A DNA stretch of 64,000 nucleotides from an uncultured Roseovarius sp. (lineage in GTDB: Bacteria > Pseudomonadota > Alphaproteobacteria > Rhodobacterales > Rhodobacteraceae), in the NCBI GenBank assembly GCA_947503145.1, contig CANNCP010000008.1, positions 124,001 to 188,000 on the forward strand, written 5' to 3'. Shown here in pieces: positions 45,614 through 54,403 of the stretch. Positions within the stretch are counted from its first letter, which is position 1; every line of letters starts with the position of its first letter. The notes beneath the pieces were generated by a model that was not told where the DNA came from, ran no database searches, and saw nothing but the letters and a program-made list of their open reading frames with translations. The position numbers and the translations under genes were made by a program.

Positions 45614-46411
45614 ATGAAATTTACCAAACTCGCAGTGGCGGTCACCAGCAGTGCCTGGCTGGCATTGTCGGCGACGGCATCATTCGCCGAAACCACGATG
45701 GAGAAAATCGTCAGAACCGGACAGATGACCATTGCCGTTCAGACCCAAGGCCCCCCCGTCAGCTTTATCAACAAAGACGGCGAGCGGACCGGTCTGGCCG
45801 TTGATCTGGCGCAATTGATGGCTGACGACATGGGCGTGGAGCTGGTCGTGCAGGACTATGACTGGAAAGGCCTTATCCCATCGCTGCTGTCCGGCAAGGC
45901 CGATTTCATCGCCGCGGACATGACCCCGACAGCCAAGCGCAGCATGCAGGTCGTCTTTACCGAGCCGGTATTCTATTCTGAAACCATCGCTTTTGCGTCC
46001 AAGGACTCGAGCTATACCAAGTGGCAGGACCTGAATGTCGAAGGCTTGTCCGTCGGTGCAACGCAGGCCTCATCCTGGTCCGACATTGCCCGTACAAAAA
46101 TCTCGAATGCCGAACTGAAGGAATTTGCAGGCGGCACAGCGCAGACTGTTCAGGCGCTGGTTTCGGGTCGTATTGACGGTGGGGTATCCGACAAGGCGAC
46201 GATCGCCGGTTTCATGTCGTCCATCGACACCATCAAGATGCTTGAAGGTGAAATCAGCCGTGAACCGCTGGGCTTTGCCGTGCGCCCCGATTCCATGCAT
46301 CTTCTGATGGCCCTGAACAACTATATGGGCCTGATCCGCGCCGACGAGCGCCTGCAGGAGAAGCTGGACTACTGGTGGAACTCCACCGCATGGGAAGCGG
46401 ATCACAAGTAA
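45614..46411 (+). CDS. Amino-acid ABC transporter substrate-binding protein
   Basis: A 265-residue periplasmic binding protein of the SBP_bac_3 family. Signal peptide residues 1-25 (cut after SFAE). Core features are GERTGLAVDLAQLMADDMGV, DWKGLIPSLLSGKADFIAAD and FTEPVFYSETIAFASK. A strong ribosome site AAGGAGG precedes the ATG. Ligand specificity is not readable, but the epimerase neighbour hints at a diamino or hydroxy amino acid. A strong hairpin follows the gene. Confidence 0.9.
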   Translation: MKFTKLAVAVTSSAWLALSATASFAETTMEKIVRTGQMTIAVQTQGPPVSFINKDGERTGLAVDLAQLMADDMGVELVVQDYDWKGLIPSLLSGKADFIAADMTPTAKRSMQVVFTEPVFYSETIAFASKDSSYTKWQDLNVEGLSVGATQASSWSDIARTKISNAELKEFAGGTAQTVQALVSGRIDGGVSDKATIAGFMSSIDTIKMLEGEISREPLGFAVRPDSMHLLMALNNYMGLIRADERLQEKLDYWWNSTAWEADHK

Positions 46412-46433
46412 GATCCTGCTGATTTAATCCACG

Positions 46434-46461
46434 ACACGGCGGCGTCCTCGCCGCCGTGTTT
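46434..46461 (+). terminator. Hairpin after the binding-protein gene
   Basis: Perfect 11-bp stem ACACGGCGGCG/CGCCGCCGTGT with loop TCCT, followed by TTT. It lies 23 bases after the binding-protein stop and 43 before the permease start, so it is likely a partial terminator or mRNA stabiliser separating binding-protein from permease expression. Confidence 0.75.
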
Positions 46462-46504
46462 CAAATTGCACGCTCGCAAATCACCACAATACAATTAACC
46501 GGAT

Positions 46505-47203
46505 ATGCTGATGGAATGGCTCCAAAGTATCTTTAACTTTCGGATTGTCTGGCAATATTGGCAAGTCTTTGCGCAGGGCGCTTTCAATACAATCTGGATT
46601 TCAACAATTTGCCTGATCCTGTCGCTGATCTTCGGCATCTTTATCGCCTTGGCGCGCAGATCCAGCAATCCGTTTATCTGGCGCCCTGTTGCGGGTTACA
46701 TTCAGGCGATACGCTCGACGCCGTTGCTGATACAGATCTACCTGATCTACTACGGGTTGCCATCCATCCTGCCCTTCGGGAACTTTTTGGATGAAGCGCA
46801 AACCGGCATAATCGCACTGACCATCCACACCACGCCCTACATGGGGGAAATCATCCGCGCGGGCCTTGAATCGGTCGAGCGTGGTCAGATTGAGGGCGGG
46901 CTGTCCGTGGGCATGAGCAAGAAGCAGACCATGACCAATGTGGTCCTTCCACAGGCGGTCGCCAACGTCGTGCCCCCTTTGCTGGGCCAGACGGCGATCC
47001 TGATCAAGGATACATCCCTTCTCAGCATCATCGCCGTGTTCGAGCTGATGGGGGCCGGCCTGAGAATGTATTCGGAAACCGTCATCGCAACGGAAACCTA
47101 TGTGACGACCGCTGTTTGTTATCTGGTGATCTATGCCATGATGCTGGTCATTTCCGGCGTGGTCCAACGCAAGCTGGGCGGTTCCGCCTGGCAGAAAAGA
47201 TAG
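46505..47203 (+). CDS. Amino-acid ABC transporter permease 1
   Basis: A 232-residue HisM/GlnP-type permease with about five helices. The opening FAQGAFNTIWISTICLILSL, the segment YIQAIRSTPLLIQIYLIYYG and the EAA loop YMGEIIRAGLESVERGQIEG (with GLSVGMSK) are the family signatures. The ATG at 46505 or the in-frame ATG at 46511 could start it; the ribosome site is poor, consistent with coupling to a longer transcript. Confidence 0.88.
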   Translation: MLMEWLQSIFNFRIVWQYWQVFAQGAFNTIWISTICLILSLIFGIFIALARRSSNPFIWRPVAGYIQAIRSTPLLIQIYLIYYGLPSILPFGNFLDEAQTGIIALTIHTTPYMGEIIRAGLESVERGQIEGGLSVGMSKKQTMTNVVLPQAVANVVPPLLGQTAILIKDTSLLSIIAVFELMGAGLRMYSETVIATETYVTTAVCYLVIYAMMLVISGVVQRKLGGSAWQKR

Positions 47204-47213
47204 GGGGCACCGC

Positions 47214-47903
47214 ATGGAGTGGTTTGCAAACAAGTGGGCGATCATCGACCAGCTGTGGCCCTTCCTGCTGCAAGGGCTGTGGACGACCTTCATGGTGTCG
47301 ATCATCGCGATTTTCTTCGGCTCGACGCTGGGGTTCACCCTTGGCATATTCAAGACGTTGCAGATCCGCCCGCTGGAGAAGATCATCAACGGATACCTGC
47401 ATATCCTGCGTGGCTCGCCGTATCTGGTCCAGCTCTACATCATCTATTTTGTCTTGCCGGCGCTGGACGTCGAGTGGTTGAAGTTCGACAGCTTTACTGC
47501 GGCTGTGGTCTCACTCTCGCTTTATACCTCCAGTTATGTGACAGAAATCGTCGCCTCGGCCATTTTTGCCGTGCCAACGGGCCAGACCGAGGCCTCTCGC
47601 TCGGTCGGCATGAGCAAGGCGCAGGCCTACCGATACGTCATCCTGCCGCAGGCTCTGAAGATGACGATTCCGCCAATGGCCAGCGTCTATGTGATCGTGA
47701 TCAAGAGCACAGCGGTGCTGTCGGTGATCGGCATCGCCGAGCTGACCCGTCAGGGGGAAGTGGCGATCATGCGCATGCCCGGCGACATCATGTTCATCTA
47801 CAGCCTGATCGCGGTCTTCTACTTTGTCTATTGCTATCCGGTCCTGCGCTTTTCCAAATGGGCCGAAACCCGTTTCGGCAGTGTTGGCGTCGACTTGGAA
47901 TGA
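47214..47903 (+). CDS. Amino-acid ABC transporter permease 2
   Basis: A 229-residue partner permease of the same family. Marks are FLLQGLWTTFMVSIIAIFFG, YLHILRGSPYLVQLYIIYFV and the EAA loop YVTEIVASAIFAVPTGQTEA followed by SVGMSKAQAYR. It follows permease 1 by ten bases. With the ATPase and binding protein it completes an importer. Confidence 0.9.
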   Translation: MEWFANKWAIIDQLWPFLLQGLWTTFMVSIIAIFFGSTLGFTLGIFKTLQIRPLEKIINGYLHILRGSPYLVQLYIIYFVLPALDVEWLKFDSFTAAVVSLSLYTSSYVTEIVASAIFAVPTGQTEASRSVGMSKAQAYRYVILPQALKMTIPPMASVYVIVIKSTAVLSVIGIAELTRQGEVAIMRMPGDIMFIYSLIAVFYFVYCYPVLRFSKWAETRFGSVGVDLE

Positions 47904-48070
47904 TCCGGGGACATTGACAGGGCAATAAGGTGCAACGCTCGTATGTCGCGCTGCGTTTCGCTAAACCTTCAGGCCCGAGCGGGGCAGGAGGTAGCGGGAT
48001 GAACCCACGCAGGCGCCATTCACCGCAGCGAGATGACAGTGCGGTTGCAGACGCCTGATTGGTGGATATT

Positions 48071-48517
48071 TTACCGAATGACGAGCACAGGTATGGATGT
48101 CTTGACCAGCACTTCAGATGTCTGGCTTCCAAGCAACATCTTCTGGACACCGCGTCGCCCGTGTGAGGACATTACGATAAGATCACAGTCTCTGAGCTTG
48201 GCAAATCTGACGATGGCTTCGGCTGGCGCGTCATCTATCTCGTGTGTCAGTTCGACCTTGATTTCAAATTTGCCTGCGTGCTGTTCGATGAGTGCAAAGC
48301 GTTCCTTCATGATATCGTCGATCTGTTGATCGTAGCGCGTGGCAGCATTGTCGACGCCGGCCAGTCGCGCCGCGCGCACGACCTCGGGACGCAGGGACTC
48401 CGTGACGGTCAGGACCGTAACTTTTGCGTCGAGTTGCTTGGCAAGTGCCAGGCCATGGTCGAGACCCTTTCGGGCAAGCTCGGAGCCATCGGTCGCAATC
48501 AGGACGTGTTTGTACAT
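48071..48517 (-). CDS. Universal stress protein (UspA family)
   Basis: A 148-residue UspA protein. The opening MYKHVLIATDGSELARKGLD and the ATP-binding C-terminal motif IVMSSHGRRGVQKMLLGSQT with SIPVLVIR are characteristic (G-2x-G-9x-G-S/T type). Start at 48517 is supported by GGAGA seven bases upstream; the frame is open 22 codons further but without similarity. It converges with the ABC permease gene. Confidence 0.93.
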   Translation of the reverse strand: MYKHVLIATDGSELARKGLDHGLALAKQLDAKVTVLTVTESLRPEVVRAARLAGVDNAATRYDQQIDDIMKERFALIEQHAGKFEIKVELTHEIDDAPAEAIVRFAKLRDCDLIVMSSHGRRGVQKMLLGSQTSEVLVKTSIPVLVIR

Positions 48518-48919
48518 TTGTATCTCCGTTCGGATCCAAAATTCCAGTTTGGGCCGGAAATCGTTTAGACCGATATTCCGCAAGTGAAATGCTATTTGTC
48601 TCAGGTTGCCAGTGATTTGTCATGCGAGCAAGTCTGTTGACCGACTGTGTCATTATTCGGGACACTGATGCACGACCGTGCGCGGTGCTAGAATTGCGCG
48701 ACCGGCTGCTCAGGCCAGAAGGGGGCGCCCACATGCGTTTGCCGTAAATTGTCGCCATCGCGGCGCGAGATCAGCGGGAGTGCGATGAGTTTGTGATCGT
48801 ATTTCAATTGCCGGATCAAGCAAGTGTCGGACATTCAGGCCATGCGCATTGACGGTATTGCAAAGCGTGGTCATATGCTAGTAAGCAATTACTATCTTAG
48901 GGCGCGGAAGGAGACTGCA
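48518..48919. other. Divergent intergenic region between usp and the RND genes
   Basis: 402 bases. No gene recognised. GTGTC (48646-48650) and GGACAC (48659-48664) make a short imperfect inverted repeat. TTGACG (48851-48856) and TATGCT (48876-48881), 19 bases apart, might be a weak plus-strand promoter. The adaptor frame is open across the last 96 bases but without similarity. Confidence 0.4.
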
Positions 48920-50218
48920 TTGAAAATTCCTCGTGGGTTGCGTTTGCTTCCGCCCATCGCGCTGGGTATCGGCGTGGCTGTCTGGCTGATCTCGACCGCC
49001 GAGCCTCCTGCGCGGATACATACGGCAGAACGCAGCGTCGTCGCGCGGCTGATCACGACCGAGGCAGCGCCGGTTCGCACTGTCGTGCGCGGATATGGCA
49101 ATGTTCGGGCTGCGCGAAGCTGGGAGGCGGTTTCGGAGGTCTCGGGGGCCATTGTATGGCGTCATCCACAGCTCGAGATCGGGAACGTGATCCTCAAGGG
49201 CACACGCGTGTTGCAGATCGACCCGACGGCCTATGAGCTGGCGGTGGCACAGGCCAATGCGGATCTGGCGGTGCTTCAGGCTGATATCGCGCAGTTGGAC
49301 ATCGATGAGGCCAATACAGGTCGGCTTCTGGTGTTGGAGCAGGACCGGCTGAAACTGGCAGAGACCGAATTGGAACGGGTCCGGGATCTTGTCGAGCGCG
49401 GCGTCAGTTCGCAGGCCGCGCTCGACGGGCAAGAGCGCGCGACCTTGCAGGTACGTCGCAGCGTTCAGGAATTGCAAAATACGCTTGGCGTGGTTCCCAG
49501 TCGTCGTGCCCGGCTTGACGCCCAGACGACGCGCACGAACACGGTATTGGCCCGCGCAAAGCGGGATCTGGAAAAGACCGATATCGTGGCCCCGTTCGAC
49601 ATGCGGATCGGGTCCGTGCATGTCGAACGGCATCAGTTTGTCGCAACCGGCCAGCCGCTTGTGAGCGCCGACGACATCGGTCAGGCCGAGATTACGGCGC
49701 AGATCCCCATTTCGTCTTTCCGAAGGTTGCTGGGCGGGGATGGCGATCTGCATGCTTTCGCGGATCTGTCCGAACGGCTGGCCAAGGTGTCCGCCGAAAT
49801 ACGCCTGGTATCGGACCCGGCGCAAACGTGGCAGGGACGGCTGGTGCGCGTGGAAAGCGCGCTTGATCCGCAGGCGCGTTCGGTCCCGGCGGTCATTCTT
49901 GTGGATGCCCCATACGCCGGTGTCAATCCGCCCATGCGGATACCGCTGATCCCGAACATGTATGTCGAGCTTGTCCTGACCGGCCCGGCGATATCGACAA
50001 ACGTGACCATTCCCGACAGCGCGGTTCACGAGGGTGATCTTGTCTACCTTCGGGGGGCCGAAGGTCGTCTTGAGTTACGCAAGGTTTCGGTCGTCTGGCG
50101 GCAGAGGGGACAAGCCATCCTCGCAGCGGGCCTTGCTCCGGGCGAAGAGGTCATTCTCGATGATCTGGTGCCTGCGATTCCGGGCATGATCGTGATCCCG
50201 GCGGAGGGCGAAGAATGA
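48920..50218 (+). CDS. RND efflux periplasmic adaptor subunit
   Basis: A 432-residue HlyD/AcrA-type membrane-fusion protein. It has an N-terminal membrane anchor (about 8-24, LLPPIALGIGVAVWLIS), a lipoyl/barrel-sandwich half around RGYGNVRAARSWEAVSEV, a long alpha-helical hairpin (about 110-210, QANADLAVLQADIAQLDIDE) and the second half TDIVAPFDMRIGSVHVERHQ. The TTG at 48920 is chosen because GGAAGGAG ends seven bases before it and it places the anchor at the N-terminus; upstream ATGs at 48824 and 48875 lack ribosome sites. Its stop overlaps the pump gene start by four bases. Confidence 0.87.
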   Translation: MKIPRGLRLLPPIALGIGVAVWLISTAEPPARIHTAERSVVARLITTEAAPVRTVVRGYGNVRAARSWEAVSEVSGAIVWRHPQLEIGNVILKGTRVLQIDPTAYELAVAQANADLAVLQADIAQLDIDEANTGRLLVLEQDRLKLAETELERVRDLVERGVSSQAALDGQERATLQVRRSVQELQNTLGVVPSRRARLDAQTTRTNTVLARAKRDLEKTDIVAPFDMRIGSVHVERHQFVATGQPLVSADDIGQAEITAQIPISSFRRLLGGDGDLHAFADLSERLAKVSAEIRLVSDPAQTWQGRLVRVESALDPQARSVPAVILVDAPYAGVNPPMRIPLIPNMYVELVLTGPAISTNVTIPDSAVHEGDLVYLRGAEGRLELRKVSVVWRQRGQAILAAGLAPGEEVILDDLVPAIPGMIVIPAEGEE

Positions 50219-53200
50219 TCCGCTGGTTCACCGCGCATCCTACCGCAGCCAATCTGCTGCTTGTTTTGATCCTCGCGGTGGGGGTGATGGCTGCGCCCAC
50301 GCTCAAGCGCGAGACCTTTCCCGATTTCAGGCCGGTGGAGGCGGAAATCAGCGTTGAATATCGTGGTGCCTCGGCTGAGGAGGTCGAAGACGCCATATGT
50401 CGACGTATCTGGGATGCGGTCGAAAGCGTCGAAGGGTTGAACGAACTGACCTGCACCGCGCAAGGCAGTATCGCCCGGGCGGTCGCGGTCATGGACCCCA
50501 GCGGCGATAATGCCCGTTTCGTCAATGATCTGCGCACCGAGGTTACGGCGATCGATGATTTCCCTGATGGTGCCGACCCGGCCATCGTGCGCGAGTTGCA
50601 CCGCACTGATAACGTCACTTCGGTCGCGGTGGCGGGTGATCTGCCGGCCGCGCATCTGGAACGCTACGCTGCTGGCTTGCAGGACAGGCTGTCGGCCCTG
50701 CCGGGGGTGGCGAAGGTCACGCTTTCGGGGTTCGGTACGCGGCAATTCCGCATCACCGTACCCCGCGCAGTGATGGAGCAGCACGGCCTGACCATCGCGG
50801 CGCTTGCCGGTCAGATCGGCGCGCAGAGCCTGGACCGTCCGCTGGGCAGTCTGGAAACTGACGAAAGTGAGATCAGCCTGCGCTTTGCCGACGAACGCCG
50901 CAATGCGCGCGCGCTGGCCGGTCTGGTCGTGATGTCGAAGCCCAATGGCGCGGAACTGACGCTGGGCCAGATCGCAACCATCTCCGAGAGCTATGCGCCC
51001 GAGGAAGAGCGCGCGTTTCTGGACGGTCAGCGCGCTGTTTTTTTGCAAGTGGACAAGTCGCTGAGCGCCGACGCGCTGGAAGTGTTCGACCAGGTTGAGG
51101 ATCTGGTCACGGTCGAACGGGACATGGTGCCGGATGCGTTGCGGCTGGAAATCGTCAAGGACATGACCAGCATCGTGCGCGATCGGCTGGTCATGCTGGT
51201 TGAAAATGGCGCGCTGGGGCTGGTTCTGGTCATTGGGGTGATGAGCCTGTTCTTTCGCCCGGGTTTCGCGATCTGGGCAGCAATGGGCCTGCCTGTGGCG
51301 TTTCTGGGGGCTTTCGCAGCGATGGCCTTGCTGGGGCTGTCACTGAACATGATGACGTTGGTGGCGCTGTTGATGGCTATCGGGATCGTGATGGACGATT
51401 CCATCGTCATCACCGATGCCATCGCCGAGGCCTCTGCGCAGGGCGCGTCGCGGCTGGACGCTGCGGTGCAGGGCACCTTGGCCGTCCTGCCGGGGGTTCT
51501 GTCGTCCTTTGCCACAACCATCGCGGTTTTCGGCCCGCTGGCCTTTTTGGTCGGGGAATTGGGCGCGGTGCTGGAAGTCGTGCCGCTGGTGCTGATCGCT
51601 GCCCTTGCTGCCAGTCTGGTAGAGGCGATGTGGGTTTTGCCGCATCACCTGAGCCACGGCCTGAAAGGCGCGGACAAGCCGCCTTCGCGGTTTCGCGCCG
51701 GCTTTGACCGCAAGTTCGAGCGATTTCGCGAGGATCGGATCGGCGCGCTGGTAGATGGGGCCATCGCGTGGCGCTATCTGGTCACCGGATTGACCATCGC
51801 GGCGCTGATCATCACCGTTGGGCTGATGGGCGGCGGTTACCTCAAGCGCGAGGCGATCCCGGCCATGGACGGTGACGTTCTGGAGGCGCGTATTCTGATG
51901 CCGCAGGGCACGCCGCTGACCCGCACGAGCGAGGTCGCGGATCGCGTGATTGCGGCGCTCGGGCGCGTCAGTGCCGCCGTTATGCCGAACCAGCCGGATG
52001 GCGCGGCGCTGGTGAAATCCGTGCAGTTGCGCTTTAACCATAACGCCACTGCGGGCGAATCCGGCCCGCATGTCGCGACGATCAGCGCGGATCTTCTGGG
52101 TGCCGAAATCCGCACTGTGACGCTGGACGAGATCGTTACCCGTTGGCGCGACGAGTTTGGCGCGGTGCCAGGCGCGCTGGCGATCCTGTTAACCGAGCCC
52201 AGCATCGGCCCGCAGGGGATCGCCATCGAAATCCGCTTGTCCGGGCCGGATCTGGACGTTCTGGCGCAGACTGCCGATGCGCTTCAGGCCGAGGCCGAAA
52301 CCTATGCCGGTGTTTTCAACGCAACCCACAATCTGTGGCCCGGAAAGCCCGAGCTGCGCCTGCGTCTTGCCGAGGGTGCGAGTACATTGGGACTGACCGC
52401 GCGCGACGTGGCAGACCAGCTTGGCGCGGCATTTCTGGGCCGGGTCATCACCACGGTCCAGACCGGCGACATCGCGCATGAAATCGAGCTTGAGCAAGCC
52501 GACGAGGACCGCGATTCGCGCGATGACCTGCGCGATTTCACGATCACCCTGCCAGACGGCAACCCGGTGCCGCTGTCGACCGTGGCGCACATTGACGAGG
52601 CGCGGGGGTGGTCCGGCATCACCCATGTTAACGGGCAGCGCACAGTGACCGTGCAGGCCGATGTCGACACCCGTATCGGCAATGCCGACGCGATCGTGGC
52701 CAAACTTGCGAACGGATTCCTGCCCGAGCTTGTCGCCGCGACGCCGGGCCTGAGCTTTGAGATTGAAGGGCAGAGTGCGAATTCGGCTGAAACGGTCGCC
52801 TCGATCCTGCGCGGTTTCCTGATCGGGCTGGTGGGCGTCTATGTTGTCCTGTCGTTCCAGTTCCGCAGCTATATCGAGCCTGTGATCGTGATGCTGGCGA
52901 TCCCGCTGGCCTTCGTCGGGGTCATTCTGGGCCATCTGATCATGGGCTACAACATCTCGATGCCCTCGCTGATCGGGGCGGCGTCACTCGCGGGCATTGT
53001 CGTCAACAACTCCATCCTGCTGGTGCAGGTCATCAAGCGGCACGCGAGCGAGGGGATGGATATGGCTCGTGCCGCAGGGCTGGCCAGTCGCGAACGATTG
53101 CGGCCAATTCTGATGTCGGTCTCGACCACCCTGATGGGCCTCGTGCCGCTTTTGCTGGAGCGCAGCACCCAGGCCCAGACCCTCAAACCGCTGGTGATCT

Positions 53201-53355
53201 CGGTCACCTTCGGCCTGTTGTCCTCGACCGTGCTGGTGCTGGTGGTCCTGCCAGCCTTTTACGCGATTTTGGGTGATCTGGGACTGGCGCAGGCAACGCC
53301 CGAGAAAGCGCAGGCGCAGATTCCAAAAGCCAGGAAAGGTGAGCCCCATGCGTAA
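50215..53355 (+). CDS. RND efflux pump, inner-membrane permease
   Basis: A 1046-residue AcrB/HAE-1-like pump with the duplicated 12-helix plan. The opening RWFTAHPTAANLLLVLILAV and ETFPDFRPVEAEISVEYRGA are typical. The proton-relay aspartates lie in GIVMDDSIVITDAI (about residues 390-395) and the second-half helix motif ISMPSLIGAASLAGIVVNNS precedes RLRPILMSVSTTLMGLVPLL. Substrates are unknown. No outer-membrane TolC-type gene is adjacent, so the pump must use one encoded elsewhere. Confidence 0.92.
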   Translation: MIRWFTAHPTAANLLLVLILAVGVMAAPTLKRETFPDFRPVEAEISVEYRGASAEEVEDAICRRIWDAVESVEGLNELTCTAQGSIARAVAVMDPSGDNARFVNDLRTEVTAIDDFPDGADPAIVRELHRTDNVTSVAVAGDLPAAHLERYAAGLQDRLSALPGVAKVTLSGFGTRQFRITVPRAVMEQHGLTIAALAGQIGAQSLDRPLGSLETDESEISLRFADERRNARALAGLVVMSKPNGAELTLGQIATISESYAPEEERAFLDGQRAVFLQVDKSLSADALEVFDQVEDLVTVERDMVPDALRLEIVKDMTSIVRDRLVMLVENGALGLVLVIGVMSLFFRPGFAIWAAMGLPVAFLGAFAAMALLGLSLNMMTLVALLMAIGIVMDDSIVITDAIAEASAQGASRLDAAVQGTLAVLPGVLSSFATTIAVFGPLAFLVGELGAVLEVVPLVLIAALAASLVEAMWVLPHHLSHGLKGADKPPSRFRAGFDRKFERFREDRIGALVDGAIAWRYLVTGLTIAALIITVGLMGGGYLKREAIPAMDGDVLEARILMPQGTPLTRTSEVADRVIAALGRVSAAVMPNQPDGAALVKSVQLRFNHNATAGESGPHVATISADLLGAEIRTVTLDEIVTRWRDEFGAVPGALAILLTEPSIGPQGIAIEIRLSGPDLDVLAQTADALQAEAETYAGVFNATHNLWPGKPELRLRLAEGASTLGLTARDVADQLGAAFLGRVITTVQTGDIAHEIELEQADEDRDSRDDLRDFTITLPDGNPVPLSTVAHIDEARGWSGITHVNGQRTVTVQADVDTRIGNADAIVAKLANGFLPELVAATPGLSFEIEGQSANSAETVASILRGFLIGLVGVYVVLSFQFRSYIEPVIVMLAIPLAFVGVILGHLIMGYNISMPSLIGAASLAGIVVNNSILLVQVIKRHASEGMDMARAAGLASRERLRPILMSVSTTLMGLVPLLLERSTQAQTLKPLVISVTFGLLSSTVLVLVVLPAFYAILGDLGLAQATPEKAQAQIPKARKGEPHA

Positions 53356-53548
53356 TGAAATGAACGGCACTTTGTTCCAGATTTTGACACCGCGCCTGCG
53401 CGACACCTGAAAGTCATGGCCCTAGGCGCGGCAATACCCGCCTTCGGCGCGCTTTTCCCGGCTGTCTTGGCCGCTTTCGCATCGTCACGGGCATCAATCA
53501 ACTCAGGAGATGGGTCACTATCGTAGCCCGGCAAACGGAGATAACTTA

Positions 53549-54166
53549 ATGAATACAAACCGACCGAAGAATCTTCCTGCAGAAGAGCGGCGCAACGTCA
53601 CCGTCAAGGCGGTGGTCGATCTGGCCGGCAGGACCAATCCCGATTCCATCACGACCTCAGAAATCGCCAAGCATATGAACCTGACGCAGGGCGCGCTCTT
53701 TCGGCATTTCCCGAACAAGGAGGCGATCTGGCACGCGGTCATGAAGTGGGTGGTTGAGTGCCTTATGGCGCGCATCGAAAATGCCGCCCAGGGGGTCGAC
53801 TCGCCGCTTGAAGCGATGCAAGCAATGTTTCAGGCGCATGTGGACTTCGTGTCCGAGCATCCCGGCGCACCGCGGATGATGTTCGGCGAGTTGCAAGGGG
53901 CCAAGGCGACGCCTGCCAAGCGCTTGGCCCGCGAGATGCTGAAACAGTACGCGATCCGGCTGCATGGCCTTATCGAGGCTGGAAAAGAGAATGGCGAATT
54001 ACACGCCGATCTGGACAGCGAGGCAGCAGCGACGCTGTTCATCGGCATGATTCAAGGCCTTGCGATGCAATCGCTGATCGCGGGCGACATGAGCCATATG
54101 GTCGAGGATGCCCCCCGCGTCTTTGCGATTTACCGACGGGGAATCGCAAAGACGCGGGGAGAATAA
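53549..54166 (+). CDS. TetR-family regulator linked to the RND pump
   Basis: A 205-residue regulator. The N-terminal helix-turn-helix (about 10-55) reads VDLAGRTNPDSITTSEIAKH, MNLTQGALFRHFPNKEAIW; the C-terminal ligand domain is all-helical. Located 193 bases downstream of the pump on the same strand, it is the likely local regulator. GGAG lies ten bases before ATG 53549. The last 16 codons include one arm and most of the other of an 18-bp perfect inverted repeat, which is odd for coding sequence. Confidence 0.88.
   Translation: MNTNRPKNLPAEERRNVTVKAVVDLAGRTNPDSITTSEIAKHMNLTQGALFRHFPNKEAIWHAVMKWVVECLMARIENAAQGVDSPLEAMQAMFQAHVDFVSEHPGAPRMMFGELQGAKATPAKRLAREMLKQYAIRLHGLIEAGKENGELHADLDSEAAATLFIGMIQGLAMQSLIAGDMSHMVEDAPRVFAIYRRGIAKTRGE
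54113..54159 (+). terminator. 18-bp perfect hairpin inside the end of the tetR coding sequence
   Basis: Arms at 54113-54130 (CCCCGCGTCTTTGCGATT) and 54142-54159 are fully complementary around an 11-base loop. The hairpin covers the codons for PRVFAIYRRGIAKTRG, just before the stop. No T-run follows, so it may be a Rho-dependent or bidirectional terminator, an mRNA stabiliser, or a chance remnant of an inserted palindrome. Confidence 0.55.
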
Positions 54167-54337
54167 TCATGCCGCGACGGATTTCGATGCTGTCTTGTTC
54201 AGCCCAATTCTCTCTGACGTGACCGTCCGAAACCATTGCAGCGTCTTTTCTACCGTGACTTTTAGGCTGGAATTCTTCATCTGGATGGACAATTTCGTCT
54301 GAGGTTGTACCGTAAACCACTGAATCCGTCGGATGAT

Positions 54338-54364
54338 ACCGCAAAGGTCCGTGGTCTTTGCGGT
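54338..54364 (+). promoter_or_regulatory. Hairpin in the leader of the TakP-like gene
   Basis: Perfect 9-bp stem ACCGCAAAG/CTTTGCGGT around GTCCGTGGT, ending 39 bases before the start codon. It shares the CTTTGCG half with the tetR-end hairpin. It may protect or regulate the message. Confidence 0.35.
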
Positions 54365-54403
54365 TATTCGACTTTCGGATTTGCACACAAAGGGAGACTG
54401 TAT

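Noticed and set aside
49404-49646. Minus-strand frame within the RND adaptor gene
   Set aside because: It lies opposite the clear helical-hairpin coding region of the adaptor and has no features of its own.
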